A stretch of DNA of 64,000 nucleotides from Leisingera thetidis (GCF_025857195.1 NZ_CP109787.1:3723001-3787000), one strand, 5' to 3'; positions 17,809 through 27,745 are shown, counted from the first letter of the stretch. Translations and numbers: made by a program. The notes: generated by a model not told the origin, from the letters alone.

Positions 17809-18828
17809 TTACTTCACTTCCGACTTGCCGTCGTATCGGGACTGCCATTCCTTGAGGATTGCCGCACGGTTATTGGCCGCAAACTCAAAGTCATTGTCGA
17901 TCATGGCATCCAGAAGCCCTTCGGGGAAATGCTCCACTGGTTTGGCGACGCCAGGATAGGCAACGACCGCGTAGCCGGTGTTATACATTTCGCTGGCTTC
18001 CTTCGTGACGGAAAAGTCGACAAGCTTCTGCGCCGCTTCCAGATTGGCCGTGCCGGCCACGATCGCAGTTGCCTCCATGTCCCATCCAACACCCTCCGAA
18101 GGTACGATGATCTCCAGCGGCGCGCCGGCCGCCTTGGATTTGGCGCCGCGGAAGGCAAAGGAAATGCCGATCGGGATCTCGCCCGAGGCCGCCAGTTTGC
18201 AAGGCTTGGAACCGGAATGAGTGTAGCGCGCGATGTTGTTATGCAACGCATCCATGTACTGCCAGCCGCCCTCCTCTCCGAACAGCTGCAGCCAGCTGGA
18301 AACATCCAGGAAGCCGGTGCCGGAAGAGTTGGGGTTCGGCATGATCACATGGCCCGCGTACTGAGGATCGGTCAGATCTTTCCACGAGGCCGGCGGTGTC
18401 AGGCCAAGTTTTTCGGCCTCAACGGTATTGTAGCAGACCGAGGCCACCCAAGCGTCCATGCCAACCCAGCTGGGCGGGTTGTCTTTGTCCACGAATTTTG
18501 GGTCCAGCTGTTCAATACCTGCGGGTGCATAGGCTTCCAGCATCCCTTCGGATTTCAGCAGCAGCAGTGAGGTCGCGGCGAGCCCCCACACCACGTCGGC
18601 CTGCGGGTTGTCGCGTTCCGCCAGCAGCTTGGCGGTAATAATTCCGGTCGAGTCCCGGACCCAGTTGATTTTGATATCCGGGTGGGTCTGATTGAAGGTT
18701 TCCGCGTACCGGGCAAGGTCCTCTGCCTCGACGGCGGTATAAACCGTCAGTTCAGTCCCGGCCACTGCAGCGCAGGCGGTTGAGACAGAGAAGGCCAAGG
18801 CGGTTATAAATGATGTTTTCTGTTTCAT
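17809..18828 (-). CDS. aepX: 2-aminoethylphosphonate solute-binding protein
   Basis: A 339-residue periplasmic protein with a signal peptide (MKQKTSFITALAFSVSTACA) and the pattern ELTVYTAVEAEDLARY of the iron/AEP-binding SBP class. AepX/PhnS-type proteins deliver AEP to their ABC permease. The ATG at 18828 is preceded by GAGGA. Adjacent phn catabolic genes and the shared operator-like sequence support AEP over iron. The distinction between the named AEP transporter families cannot be settled by eye. Confidence 0.83.
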   Translation of the reverse strand: MKQKTSFITALAFSVSTACAAVAGTELTVYTAVEAEDLARYAETFNQTHPDIKINWVRDSTGIITAKLLAERDNPQADVVWGLAATSLLLLKSEGMLEAYAPAGIEQLDPKFVDKDNPPSWVGMDAWVASVCYNTVEAEKLGLTPPASWKDLTDPQYAGHVIMPNPNSSGTGFLDVSSWLQLFGEEGGWQYMDALHNNIARYTHSGSKPCKLAASGEIPIGISFAFRGAKSKAAGAPLEIIVPSEGVGWDMEATAIVAGTANLEAAQKLVDFSVTKEASEMYNTGYAVVAYPGVAKPVEHFPEGLLDAMIDNDFEFAANNRAAILKEWQSRYDGKSEVK

Positions 18829-18947
18829 GCGTGTCCTCTGTTGGTTTGATGTCGCGACCGGTCGCCTTCTCACGAGGCGTTTTGGACTTATTTTTTTGGG
18901 TGACTGGCATTTTGACAGAATTATTCATCAAGAGAAATCGAATATAC

Positions 18948-18972
18948 CCATCACATCATAAGCTGAACCTAT
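18948..18972 (-). promoter_or_regulatory. Probable LysR operator of the AEP importer operon
   Basis: The minus-strand core ATAGGTTCAGCTTAT fits T-N11-A and, extended to 25 bp, matches the phnW upstream site at 19 positions. It is about 120-145 bp upstream of the aepX start. A second short match (CATCAAGAGA-R-ATC, 13 of 14) occurs near both sites at 13599-13612 and 18927-18940, but its spacing differs. Confidence 0.55.
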
Positions 18973-19337
18973 GCAATGGGCCGTTGGAATTTCCAACTTG
19001 AGACGCCATTCTGCCTGCCCTCCGAGGCGCTTGGGCGCGCCTGCGACGGCTAAGAGTTTGCCAGCGGCAATGACTTCAACAGTTCTGCAATCCGCGTAAA
19101 AGTTATGTTTTTCCGACAATCAGCCAATCAGTCACATCGGCAACACCCATCCCGATGCCCTGTGCACGGACGGACAGTGGCGCCTGATGTGATGCACCCG
19201 GACACTGGCCATTTTCTGACACAGGTTCGATCTGATACAGATCCCCTGCCAGTTATGAGCACAGACTGCCTATGCGTCCCAAGCGGGGCTGCACACCCAA
19301 CTCAAAACTCTGTCAACTCAGTTCTGACTGCGCAGAA
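18973..19337. other. Intergenic stretch without recognisable gene
   Basis: About 365 bp between the AEP operator region and the histidine-kinase stop codon. Short open frames exist on both strands, but none has a convincing RBS or recognisable protein pattern. I see no transposase remnant here. Confidence 0.5.
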
Positions 19338-20543
19338 TTAGCCGGCCCGATCCGCTTCCCCATCCGGAAGCGAGAGCCTGACGCACAAGCTGAACCCTTC
19401 CGGCGGGAGCTCGAGAATTGTCAGCTTCCCGCCCATGAGAGTCGCCAGCTCGTGACATATCGACAGTCCCAGGCCGGAACCGCCCTTGTGCTGCAACCGC
19501 GTGCTCTCGAGCTGGGTAAAGCGTTCGAACACGCGTGTGCGGTCTGCAGCTGGAATGCCTGGTCCGGTGTCCAGCACTGTTATGCAGATTGGATGTTGAG
19601 CAGAGGCATCATGTGCCAGCCAGACAAAAACGCGCCCCTCGTCGGTGAATTTCACGGCATTGTCGACAAGGTTGTTTATGATCTGTGTGACTTTGGCACC
19701 GTCGAGAATGAGGCATTCCGGGACACCATCGGCAACAGCAACTCCAGTCTCCAGGGCCTTGCCGTAACGGGTTGCACTGGCTTGCAGCGCCTCCCGCCAT
19801 TGCAAGACCATAGTCTCCACCAGCACTGGCTGCCGCCTCAACTCCAAAGCATCGGAATCAAGACGTGCGGCCTCGACCACATTGACAAGCTGGGCCAGCA
19901 ATTGCTCGGCTGCACGGTGTCCCACATCCGCCCGTTCTCGGGTTTTGGCGGAAGCCGTTTCATCTGTCTTGATCAAATGAAACAGGCCGAGAATGACATT
20001 CAAAGGTGTCCGTATCTCATGGCTCATCGTTGCCAGAAAGGCGGTGCGGGCTTCTACGGCGGAATTGGCACGCACGACTTCGGCCTCGAGACGGGCGTTC
20101 AGTTTGGCGAACTTGGCCTTGCTGGCCTCGCTGGCCTTGAGCTCAGTAAGGTCATTGTGCGCGCCGAGCATACGCAACGGTTTTCCTGCCTCATCCCGGA
20201 TTGCCATACCGCGGCAGCGCACTGTGACCATATGGCCCGCGGTATGGCGGTAGCGCACGATCTGATCATAAGGGTGATCCGGGTCTGCGAGATGCTTTTG
20301 GAAGTTTTCCAGCGCAACCGCCAAATCATCAGGATGGATCAGGTCCTGCCATTCTGAGGCGAAATGCTGTTTCGAGTCCGGGTCCACTCCGAACAAGCGC
20401 CAGAACTCGGGGCTCATCCACTCGTGCTCCGGATTCTCCAGATCCCAATACCAGAGGCCGTCCAGCGAGCCGATTTGCAAGAAGTCAAAGATAACGTCTT
20501 CTTTTTTGACCAGATCGTAAAGTTCACGTTTAAGATAATGCAT
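19338..20543 (-). CDS. Orphan PAS-domain sensor histidine kinase
   Basis: About 401 residues with a PAS/PAC sensor module in the N-terminal third (WYWDLENPEHEWMSPEFWRL ... DLTELK), a coiled linker, a HisKA domain with the phospho-acceptor His in MSHEIRTPLN and an HATPase domain (N-box NNLVDNAVKFT, G1 DTGPGIP, G2 GGSGLGLS). No transmembrane helix is evident, so it is probably cytosolic. A GTG at 20648 would give an N-terminal extension; the ATG at 20543 is preferred. No response regulator or receiver domain lies nearby, so its partner is elsewhere. Confidence 0.83.
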   Translation of the reverse strand: MHYLKRELYDLVKKEDVIFDFLQIGSLDGLWYWDLENPEHEWMSPEFWRLFGVDPDSKQHFASEWQDLIHPDDLAVALENFQKHLADPDHPYDQIVRYRHTAGHMVTVRCRGMAIRDEAGKPLRMLGAHNDLTELKASEASKAKFAKLNARLEAEVVRANSAVEARTAFLATMSHEIRTPLNVILGLFHLIKTDETASAKTRERADVGHRAAEQLLAQLVNVVEAARLDSDALELRRQPVLVETMVLQWREALQASATRYGKALETGVAVADGVPECLILDGAKVTQIINNLVDNAVKFTDEGRVFVWLAHDASAQHPICITVLDTGPGIPAADRTRVFERFTQLESTRLQHKGGSGLGLSICHELATLMGGKLTILELPPEGFSLCVRLSLPDGEADRAG

Positions 20544-20759
20544 ATCCAACCGTCTCCGCCGGTCCTTGGGCCAACAACCTTTGCCAGAGCGTTTCTCTTC
20601 GGCGATCCGCAAAAGCCGCTTCAGAAATGCCAGATTTAGTTCAAGCACGCTAGGCGTTTAGTCCCGGAGTACGGCGGGTTGGATTGGTGATGAGCCGCTG
20701 CGGTTCGTATTCCGGATTTCACATTTGCATTCGAACGGCGCGCAGTTGCAGGGTGACAT

Positions 20760-20880
20760 GAGCACGTCAATGCGGTTTGCCCAACCCAGTACGGGTCTCG
20801 TGGTGAAACCGCTTGACCGCCGCCTCCGTGATCGTTCGGTTCGTCCGCCCAACCTGACTATGTCCGTGGATGGCCGATCT
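20760..20880 (-). pseudogene. IS481-type transposase fragment
   Basis: The minus strand reads DGHSQVGRTNRTITEAAVKR then FHHETRTGLGKPH before a stop. This matches the conserved catalytic-end block of IS481-family transposases (QVERTNRTIKEATVKRFHYE). Only about 35 codons remain, with no flanking repeats seen. The rest of 20544-21064 shows nothing recognisable. Confidence 0.6.
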
Positions 20881-21064
20881 TCACCAGCCGATGACAGTTC
20901 CCGGTGCGGGCTTGTCCGAAAATAAAGCCATGGACCGCCACACCGCGGGACGAAACATCTCACTCAACCTCAGGGAGATCTCCCCGCAGGCAAGATGCCC
21001 AAATGGGAAGTTCCCGAATGGTTCGGCCTCCCAGCCGGCAACCAGAGCGTCGGCCTGCCCTGGA

Positions 21065-21985
21065 TCAGGCAATTTCCATGGCGGAGCGTTTCAGCTGCTT
21101 CCACAGCACGTCAAGCGTCTGCTTGGTGCTGCGGGGGTCGCGGTAGAGGCGAATCTCCAGGTCGGTGGCCAGCCGTTCATCCACCACCGCAAAACGCCCC
21201 TGCCTGATCTCTTCGCGGCACAGGCTCAGCGGCAGCCAGCCCATGCCGAACCCCTCCTGGATCATCGCCTTGACGCTGTTGGCCAATGCATTCTGGTTGA
21301 CGACGAAGACCTTCTGTGTAGGCAGCAGCTGCGCCAGGGCAAATTCCTGCACCGAGCGCAGGGCCGAGACCGCGCCGTAGGACAACAGCGGCACCGCATC
21401 TTTGCCGCCCGCTGCAAAGCTGAACTCCGGTGCGCCGTCCGCAGTGCTGCGCGACACCGGCACATAGCGATCCGTGGACAGGGTCAGATACTCGAAATTG
21501 GCGACCTCTAACGGGCCGAGGAAATCCATCGACGGGTGCCAGTAGGTCAGGATCACGTCGCAGTAACCCTGCTGCAGCGCGCTGACGAACTGGTCGGCGG
21601 CCCAGGACGTGGAGTTGAGGTCGGTGTCGATCCCGCCTTCACAGGCCAGCGGCGCAATCAGTGACTTGTAATGCGTCATGTAGAGCGACTGGGATGCGGC
21701 GAAACGGATCACGTTCTCGCTGGCTGCATCAATCGTCTGGCAACGCTCGATGGTTTCCTCATAGGTGCGCAGCATGATGCGGGACTGGGACAGGAACACC
21801 TCGCCGGCCGGGGTCAGCGTCAGCGGCAGGGTTTCGCGGTTGATCAGCCGCACGCCGATTTCATTCTCAAGCGCCCGGATGCGGCGGGAGAAGGCCGGCT
21901 GACTGACATTGCGCTCTTCGGCCGCGCGCGAGAAATTCTTGCACGCGACCAAAGCCTCGAAATCCTTGAGCCAGATGATGTCCAA
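21065..21985 (-). CDS. LysR-family regulator at the end of the dpp operon
   Basis: 306 residues with an N-terminal HTH (FSRAAEERNVSQPAFSRRIRA) and a LysR effector-binding domain. The gene starts 14 bp after the dppF stop on the same strand, so it is probably co-transcribed with the importer and may regulate it. The effector is unknown. Confidence 0.85.
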   Translation of the reverse strand: MDIIWLKDFEALVACKNFSRAAEERNVSQPAFSRRIRALENEIGVRLINRETLPLTLTPAGEVFLSQSRIMLRTYEETIERCQTIDAASENVIRFAASQSLYMTHYKSLIAPLACEGGIDTDLNSTSWAADQFVSALQQGYCDVILTYWHPSMDFLGPLEVANFEYLTLSTDRYVPVSRSTADGAPEFSFAAGGKDAVPLLSYGAVSALRSVQEFALAQLLPTQKVFVVNQNALANSVKAMIQEGFGMGWLPLSLCREEIRQGRFAVVDERLATDLEIRLYRDPRSTKQTLDVLWKQLKRSAMEIA

Positions 21986-21999
21986 CCGGGCGCCCTGTC

Positions 22000-23043
22000 C
22001 TAGCCGGCCGCCACCGCATCCAGCCTGTCTTCCTCGACAGCATGGCAGGCCACAAGGCTGCCATCGGGCTGGTGAATGGCTTTCGGCTTTTCACTCTTGC
22101 AACGTGCGTCCGCAAAGGCGCAGCGGCTTTGGAACGGGCAACCTGTCGGCAGGTTGATCGGCGTCGGGATCTCGCCCTTGAGGCGGATATGGTTCGGCCG
22201 GTCGTCCTTCAGCTGCGGCACCGCGGACAGCAAGGCCCGAGTATAAGGGTGTTTGGGGCTGGAGAACAATGTCGCGGTGTCCGCAACCTCGCATACCGAC
22301 CCAAGGTAAAGCACCGCAACACGGGTGCCGAAGTGTTCCACCACGCTCAGATCGTGGGTGATGAACAGATAGGTGAGGCCGCGGCTTTCCTTGGCTTCCA
22401 GCATCAGGTTCAGCACCTGCGCCTGAATCGAGACGTCGAGCGCGCTGATCGGCTCATCCGCGATGATGAACTCCGGGTCCACCGTCAGGGCACGGGCAAT
22501 CGCGATGCGCTGCCGCTGGCCGCCGGAAAACTCATGCGGATACCGTTTTGCCCAACTGGGATCGACACCCACCGACAGCATCACCTCGGTCACCTTGTCG
22601 CGCACCTCTGCCGCCGAGGCATCGGGAAAGTGGTGGCGCACCGGTTCTTCCAGCGCCTGCCGGATGGTCATGCGCGGGTTGAGCGAGGCATAGGGGTTCT
22701 GGAAGATCATCTGGATCTTCTTGCGCAAGGGCTGCATGCCGGCACGCGACAGGCTGTCGATGCGCTGGCCGTCATAGCGGATCTCGCCCGCGGTGGGGGT
22801 CAGCAGCCCGGCCACCAGCCGCGCCACGGTGGACTTGCCGCAGCCCGACTCGCCCACCACGCACAGCGCCTCGCCGCGGCCCACCTCCAGCGAGATGTTG
22901 TTCACCGCATGGACCGAGCGGGTTTCCCGCACGATCTTGCCCTTCTTGAACTTGAGGGTTTCCAGAAGGCCGTGATCGAGGTCGAACCGCTTTTCCAGGT
23001 TCCTGATCTCCAGCAGCGGGCGGTCTGTCTTTGCGTCCTTCAT
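22000..23043 (-). CDS. dppF: Oligo/dipeptide ABC importer ATPase, DppF type
   Basis: 347 residues with Walker A GESGCGKST, signature SGGQRQRIAIARAL, Walker B FIIADEPISALD, the H-loop THDLS and the C-terminal peptide-transporter extension with a Cys cluster (CPFQSRCAFADARC) seen in DppD/DppF/OppD/OppF. The start overlaps the dppD stop (ATGA). Substrate may be peptides or another compound of this importer class. Confidence 0.9.
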   Translation of the reverse strand: MKDAKTDRPLLEIRNLEKRFDLDHGLLETLKFKKGKIVRETRSVHAVNNISLEVGRGEALCVVGESGCGKSTVARLVAGLLTPTAGEIRYDGQRIDSLSRAGMQPLRKKIQMIFQNPYASLNPRMTIRQALEEPVRHHFPDASAAEVRDKVTEVMLSVGVDPSWAKRYPHEFSGGQRQRIAIARALTVDPEFIIADEPISALDVSIQAQVLNLMLEAKESRGLTYLFITHDLSVVEHFGTRVAVLYLGSVCEVADTATLFSSPKHPYTRALLSAVPQLKDDRPNHIRLKGEIPTPINLPTGCPFQSRCAFADARCKSEKPKAIHQPDGSLVACHAVEEDRLDAVAAG

Positions 23044-24035
23044 GCCCGTGCCTCCTGACGGTCTTCATCGCTGTGCAGACGCTGCACCTCGTGGCAGGCG
23101 ACCGCGACCTCGCCGTATTGCACGATTTCCGGAATCCGGCTGCGGCACAGGTCGGTGGCGTATTTGCAGCGCGGGTTGAAGGCGCAGCCCTGGGGGATGC
23201 TGGCCAGGCCCGGCATGTTGCCGGGGATCTGCTTCAGCCGCTGGCCCGGCACCGTCTGCTGCGGCAGCGCGTTGATCAGCCCCTGGGTATAGGGGTGCTG
23301 CGGGTCGTTGATGATCTCCCGGGTGCGGCCCGCTTCGATGATCCGGCCGGCATACATCACCAGCGTGCGCTCGGTCATCTGGCTGACCACGCCCAGGTCA
23401 TGGGTAATCAGGATCAGCCCCACCTGATTGGACTGGCACAGCTCCAGCATCAGCTCCATGATGTCGGCCTGAATGGTCACGTCCAGCGCCGTGGTGGGCT
23501 CATCCGCGATGATCAGCTGCGGATCGAGCAAAAGCGCAATCGCGATGATAATCCGCTGGCGCATACCGCCCGACAGCTCGTGCGGGTACTGCTCCAGCCG
23601 TTCTTCCGGCGAGGGGATATAGACCTCGCGCAACTTGACGATGGCAATCTGGCGCGCTTCCTCGCGGCTGAGCTTGCGGTGCGCCATCAGAGTTTCGATC
23701 ATCTGCTGGCCGATGGTCAGCACCGGGTTCAGCGTCACCATCGGATCCTGAAAGATCATCGCCATCCGGTTGCCGCGCAGATTGCGCAGGCGCTTGTCGG
23801 ACATCTTGACGACATCCTCGCCCTCGAACAGGATCTGGCCGCTGTCGATGTAGCCGGGGCGGCTGAGCAGGTTCATCAGCGAAAAGCCGGTGATCGACTT
23901 GCCTGCGCCGCTTTCGCCGACGATGCCCAGACGCTCGCCCTTGGCAAGGTCGAAGGAGATGCCGTTCAGCGCGGTCACCGTTTGGTCGCGCATGGCGAAT
24001 TTCACGGTCAGGTCACGTACGGAAAGAAGGCTCAT
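23040..24035 (-). CDS. dppD: Oligo/dipeptide ABC importer ATPase, DppD type
   Basis: 331 residues with Walker A GESGAGKS, signature LSGGMRQRI, Walker B LIIADEPTTALD, and the C-terminal Cys motif CAFNPRCKYATDLC that binds an Fe-S cluster in some family members. It pairs with dppF as the two ATPases of the importer. It starts five bases before the dppC stop region and overlaps dppF. Confidence 0.9.
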   Translation of the reverse strand: MSLLSVRDLTVKFAMRDQTVTALNGISFDLAKGERLGIVGESGAGKSITGFSLMNLLSRPGYIDSGQILFEGEDVVKMSDKRLRNLRGNRMAMIFQDPMVTLNPVLTIGQQMIETLMAHRKLSREEARQIAIVKLREVYIPSPEERLEQYPHELSGGMRQRIIIAIALLLDPQLIIADEPTTALDVTIQADIMELMLELCQSNQVGLILITHDLGVVSQMTERTLVMYAGRIIEAGRTREIINDPQHPYTQGLINALPQQTVPGQRLKQIPGNMPGLASIPQGCAFNPRCKYATDLCRSRIPEIVQYGEVAVACHEVQRLHSDEDRQEARA

Positions 24036-24039
24036 CGCG

Positions 24040-24990
24040 TCACCCCTTGTAGAGTTTCGGGTTCAGGACGTCGCGCATCCAGTCGCCCAGCAGGTTGATG
24101 ACAAGGACCAGAACCACCAGGACCGCGCCGGGAATGGCGGTGATCCACCAGCTGCCCGAGAAGATGTAGTCAAAGCCCGAGGAGATCAGCGAGCCGAGCG
24201 ACGGCTGGCTTGGCGGCATCCCCAGGCCCAGGAACGACAGCGACGCCTCGGAGATGATCGCATTGGCGACCTGCACGGTGGAAATGACAAAGATCGGCGA
24301 CAGCGAGTTCGGCAGGATGTGCCGCACCATGATCCGCATCGGGCCGAAGCCCAGCACCCGGGCGCTGTCGACATATTCCTTCTTCTTCTCCGCCAGCACG
24401 GTGGCACGCACGGTCCGGGCGTATTGCGGCCATTCCGCGACGCCGATCACCGCAATCAGGAACACCACGGCATAGCGGTTGAAGGTGTCGGAGCCGAACA
24501 TGGCCTGCGTCACCGCCAGAAAGATGATCGCCACCATCAGGGTTGAGAACGACAGCTGGATATCCGCGAGCCGCATCAGCAGGCTGTCCAGGCGGCCGCC
24601 GACATAGCCGGCCAGCAGGCCGATGGAGATGCCCAGAAAGGCCTGCAGTGCCACCGCGCAGATCCCGATCAGCAGCGACAGCCGGGTGCCGTACAGGATC
24701 GTGGACCACAGGTCGCGGCCTTGGTCGTCGGTGCCCAGCATGAACTCCGGCAGCGCACCGTTAATCCAGACCGGCGGGTATTCCGAGTTCATGATGTCAA
24801 TGGACCCCGGATCATAAGGATCATAGGGCGCAATCACCGGCGCCAGAAAGGCCGCCACGGCAATCAGCAGGAAGACAATCATGCTCACCACCGCCACCGG
24901 ATTGCGGCGGAAGCTGTAGCCCATGTTGGAATTCCAGGCCCTGGACCAGCGCGACGGTTCGGATTTCGGGGAAAGCGTTTCGGCACTCAT
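24040..24990 (-). CDS. dppC: Oligo/dipeptide ABC importer permease, DppC type
   Basis: 316 residues, six predicted membrane helices, an N-terminal OppC_N-like segment (SFRRNPVAVVSMIVFLLIAV) and the DppC loop ARVLGFGPMRIMVRHILPN. The start overlaps the dppB stop (ATGA), as in most dpp operons. Confidence 0.9.
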   Translation of the reverse strand: MSAETLSPKSEPSRWSRAWNSNMGYSFRRNPVAVVSMIVFLLIAVAAFLAPVIAPYDPYDPGSIDIMNSEYPPVWINGALPEFMLGTDDQGRDLWSTILYGTRLSLLIGICAVALQAFLGISIGLLAGYVGGRLDSLLMRLADIQLSFSTLMVAIIFLAVTQAMFGSDTFNRYAVVFLIAVIGVAEWPQYARTVRATVLAEKKKEYVDSARVLGFGPMRIMVRHILPNSLSPIFVISTVQVANAIISEASLSFLGLGMPPSQPSLGSLISSGFDYIFSGSWWITAIPGAVLVVLVLVINLLGDWMRDVLNPKLYKG

Positions 24991-25967
24991 GCGCCCATCC
25001 TCGCAATATTCACGGTCGGGTTCACCAGGCCATAGATCAGGTCAACGATGGTGTTGGTGACCACAAAGATGAAGCCGACAACGATCAGATAGGCCACGAT
25101 CAGCGGGGTATCGACGCGATTCACCGCCTCGAGGAACATGAACCCCATGCCCGGCCACTGGAACACCGTCTCGGTCAGGATGGTGTAGGCCACCATGGTG
25201 CCGATCTGCACACCGCCCACGGTGATCACCGGCAGAAGCGTGTTTTTCAACGCGTGGACAAAGTAGATCCGCCACGGGTTGATGCCCTTGGCCTTGGCGT
25301 ATTTCACGTATTCCGACTGCAGCACTTCCATCATCTCGGCCCGGATCAGGCGGACAAACAGCGGCAGCATGATCGACGCCAGCGCAAAGGAGGGCAGAAT
25401 GATGTGCATCCAGCCGTCGGCAGTGGCAAAGTTGGTCTGCCAGTAGCCCCAGACATGCACGGTGTCGCCGCGCCCGTAGGAAGGAAACCAGCCGTATTCC
25501 ACCGAGAACACGAAGATCATCAGGATGGCGGTCAGGAACACCGGGATCGAGATGCCGACGATCGACAGGCCCATGATGATCCGGCTGATGATGCTGTCGG
25601 GCTTGATCGCGGTATAGACGCCCAGCGGCACCGAGAAGCCGACGATGATCAGCGTCGCACCGAACACCAGCTCCAGCGTCGCGGGCAGCTTCTTCAGGAT
25701 CACATCCAGCGCCGGCTCCTTGAAGAAATAGGAGGTGCCCAGATCACCCTGCAGCGCATTGCCCGCGAACCGCAGGTATTGAGTCACGAAGCTGTCGTTC
25801 AGCCCCAGCTCATCGCGCAGCTGCTGGCGCACTTCTTCCGAGACCGACTGCCCGACCAGTTCGCGCAGCGGGTCGCCCAGGTTGCCCTGGATGGCAAAGG
25901 CAATCAGCGAGATGACGAACATCACCGCAACCGCCTGAATCACTCGCTTTGCGAGATAGGCAAACAT
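24987..25967 (-). CDS. dppB: Oligo/dipeptide ABC importer permease, DppB type
   Basis: 326 residues with an N-terminal membrane helix (AVMFVISLIAFAI), a large periplasmic loop and the DppB permease loop YAKAKGINPWRIYFVHALKN. It is separated from the solute-binding gene by about 145 bp holding a strong hairpin. Confidence 0.9.
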   Translation of the reverse strand: MFAYLAKRVIQAVAVMFVISLIAFAIQGNLGDPLRELVGQSVSEEVRQQLRDELGLNDSFVTQYLRFAGNALQGDLGTSYFFKEPALDVILKKLPATLELVFGATLIIVGFSVPLGVYTAIKPDSIISRIIMGLSIVGISIPVFLTAILMIFVFSVEYGWFPSYGRGDTVHVWGYWQTNFATADGWMHIILPSFALASIMLPLFVRLIRAEMMEVLQSEYVKYAKAKGINPWRIYFVHALKNTLLPVITVGGVQIGTMVAYTILTETVFQWPGMGFMFLEAVNRVDTPLIVAYLIVVGFIFVVTNTIVDLIYGLVNPTVNIARMGA

Positions 25968-26071
25968 CTTCCTGACCTTTGTAGAGTTCGATGACAGTGC
26001 AGGACGCGGTCTTCTGTGGAACCGCCGATCCTGCGAATACAGCCTGAGGGCCGCCTGTTCAGTGGGTTGTC

Positions 26072-26098
26072 CGGGCCGGCCCCAGCGGCCGGCCCGGG
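26072..26098 (-). promoter_or_regulatory. Intercistronic hairpin between dppA and dppB
   Basis: A perfect 11-bp stem (CCGGGCCGGCC / GGCCGGCCCGG, 5-base loop) lies just after the dppA stop. It lacks a T-run, so it is more likely an mRNA-stabilising or partial-termination element that gives excess binding protein over permease. Confidence 0.6.
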
Positions 26099-26111
26099 TC
26101 TTTCAGGTTTG

Positions 26112-27674
26112 TCAGCTGCCGGTTTCCACGATCAGGTCACCGAAGTAGGGGAAGTTCAGCGCGTTCACGATATCGGCTGCGTTCATGCCGGACTTGGCGC
26201 CCCATGCCAGGTTCTGCCAGTGCAGCGGGATAAAGGCCGCGTCTTCATACAGGATACCTTCCAGCTTCTGCAGCAGTTCCGCACGCTTGTCCGGATCGGT
26301 TTCCGCGTTGGCCTGCAGCATCAGCTTGTCGGCTTCCTCGTTGCAGTAATTGCCCGAGTTGTACTGGCCGTTGCCGGTTGCCTCATCCGGGCAGGCGGTC
26401 AGGAACTGGTGGAAGTTGGCGGAATCTTCGGTATCCGCGTGCCAGCCGATCATCATCATGTCCGCCGCGCGCTCGTCGAAGGTCGGCCAGTACTGCGCCT
26501 TGGGCATGGTCTGCAGATCCACCTTGATGTTGATCTGTGCCAGCATCGAGGCCACCGCCTGGGCGATCTTGTCGTCATTCACATAGCGGTTGTTCGGCGC
26601 CATCATGGTGATCGAGAACCCGTCGGCATAGCCAGCCTCGGCCATCAGCGCCTTTGCTTTCTCCAGGTCAAAACGCGGTGCGAAGTCCTCGCTGTAGCCC
26701 AAATAGCCGGCCGGGCTGGCCTGGCCGCCCACGGTGCCGAAGCCGCGCATGATGCGGTCGACGATGCCCGCGTTGTTCACGGCGTAATCGATTGCCTTGC
26801 GGACACGGACATCCTTGAAGGCTTCGACGCGCTCCTGGTTCATCTGGAAGGTGATGATGCGGGTGCCCGGCATGGTGATCAGGTCAACGCCGTCGGCATC
26901 GGCCACGCGCTTCAGATCGGTCGGCGGAACCGGCGCGATAAAGTCAACATCGCCGGACAACAGCGCCGCGACGCGGGTCGGGTCTTCCTTGATCGGGGTC
27001 AGCACGATCTTGTCGACGTTGCCGCCGCTGCCGTTGTCCCAGTAATCGGCATAGCGGTCGAACACGACGCGCACGCCCTGCTCACGCTCGGACACGATGA
27101 AGGGGCCGGTGCCGGACACGTTGCGGGAGGCAAAGCTGTCGCCGTGCTTGACGATCTCGGTCTTGTCCTTGCCGTCGGCCGTGGTGCCGGAATAATAGGC
27201 GCTGTCCATCGGGAAGATGTAGGTCGCGGTGTGCAGCACCAGCGGATAGGGCTCCGCGGTCTTGAGGTCGAAGGTCATGTCATCGACCACTTCGACATCG
27301 GTGAAGGGAGCAAAGATGCCCTTGAAATCGTCGCTTTGCTTGAGCCGGTCGAAGGTCCAGTCCACGTCATTCGCGGTCAGCGGGTTGCCGCTGTGAAAGG
27401 TGACTCCGCTGCGCAGCTTGAAGCGCATGGTGGTGTCGTCGATCTGCTCCCAGCTTTCGGCAAGGCGCGGCTCGAACTGCAGGTCCTGGGTCCAGCGCAC
27501 CAGCGGGTCAAAGACCATGTGCGACAGCTGCAGCGTGCCGCCGGACAGCTGTTCATGCGGATCCAGCGATACCGGGTCGGCGTCATAGGCAACACGCACG
27601 GTGGTCTCGGCATAGGCAACCGGCGCCATCGCCACCACCGCAGCAGCCGCCAGGCTTCTGACAAATTTCGTCAT
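26112..27674 (-). CDS. dppA: Peptide-type ABC solute-binding protein, DppA family
   Basis: 520 residues with a Sec signal peptide (MTKFVRSLAAAAVVAMAPVAYA) and the SBP family-5 pattern (VSLDPHEQLSGG ... WTFDRLK ... VRKAIDYAVN). It would capture peptides or similar ligands in the periplasm. It heads the dppABCDF-lysR operon. Confidence 0.9.
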   Translation of the reverse strand: MTKFVRSLAAAAVVAMAPVAYAETTVRVAYDADPVSLDPHEQLSGGTLQLSHMVFDPLVRWTQDLQFEPRLAESWEQIDDTTMRFKLRSGVTFHSGNPLTANDVDWTFDRLKQSDDFKGIFAPFTDVEVVDDMTFDLKTAEPYPLVLHTATYIFPMDSAYYSGTTADGKDKTEIVKHGDSFASRNVSGTGPFIVSEREQGVRVVFDRYADYWDNGSGGNVDKIVLTPIKEDPTRVAALLSGDVDFIAPVPPTDLKRVADADGVDLITMPGTRIITFQMNQERVEAFKDVRVRKAIDYAVNNAGIVDRIMRGFGTVGGQASPAGYLGYSEDFAPRFDLEKAKALMAEAGYADGFSITMMAPNNRYVNDDKIAQAVASMLAQINIKVDLQTMPKAQYWPTFDERAADMMMIGWHADTEDSANFHQFLTACPDEATGNGQYNSGNYCNEEADKLMLQANAETDPDKRAELLQKLEGILYEDAAFIPLHWQNLAWGAKSGMNAADIVNALNFPYFGDLIVETGS

Positions 27675-27745
27675 TAGGCATTCTCCCCTGTGATTATGGC
27701 GGGAACGCTATCCTGCGGCGCGTGCGCTGTGAAATGCCGATATCG

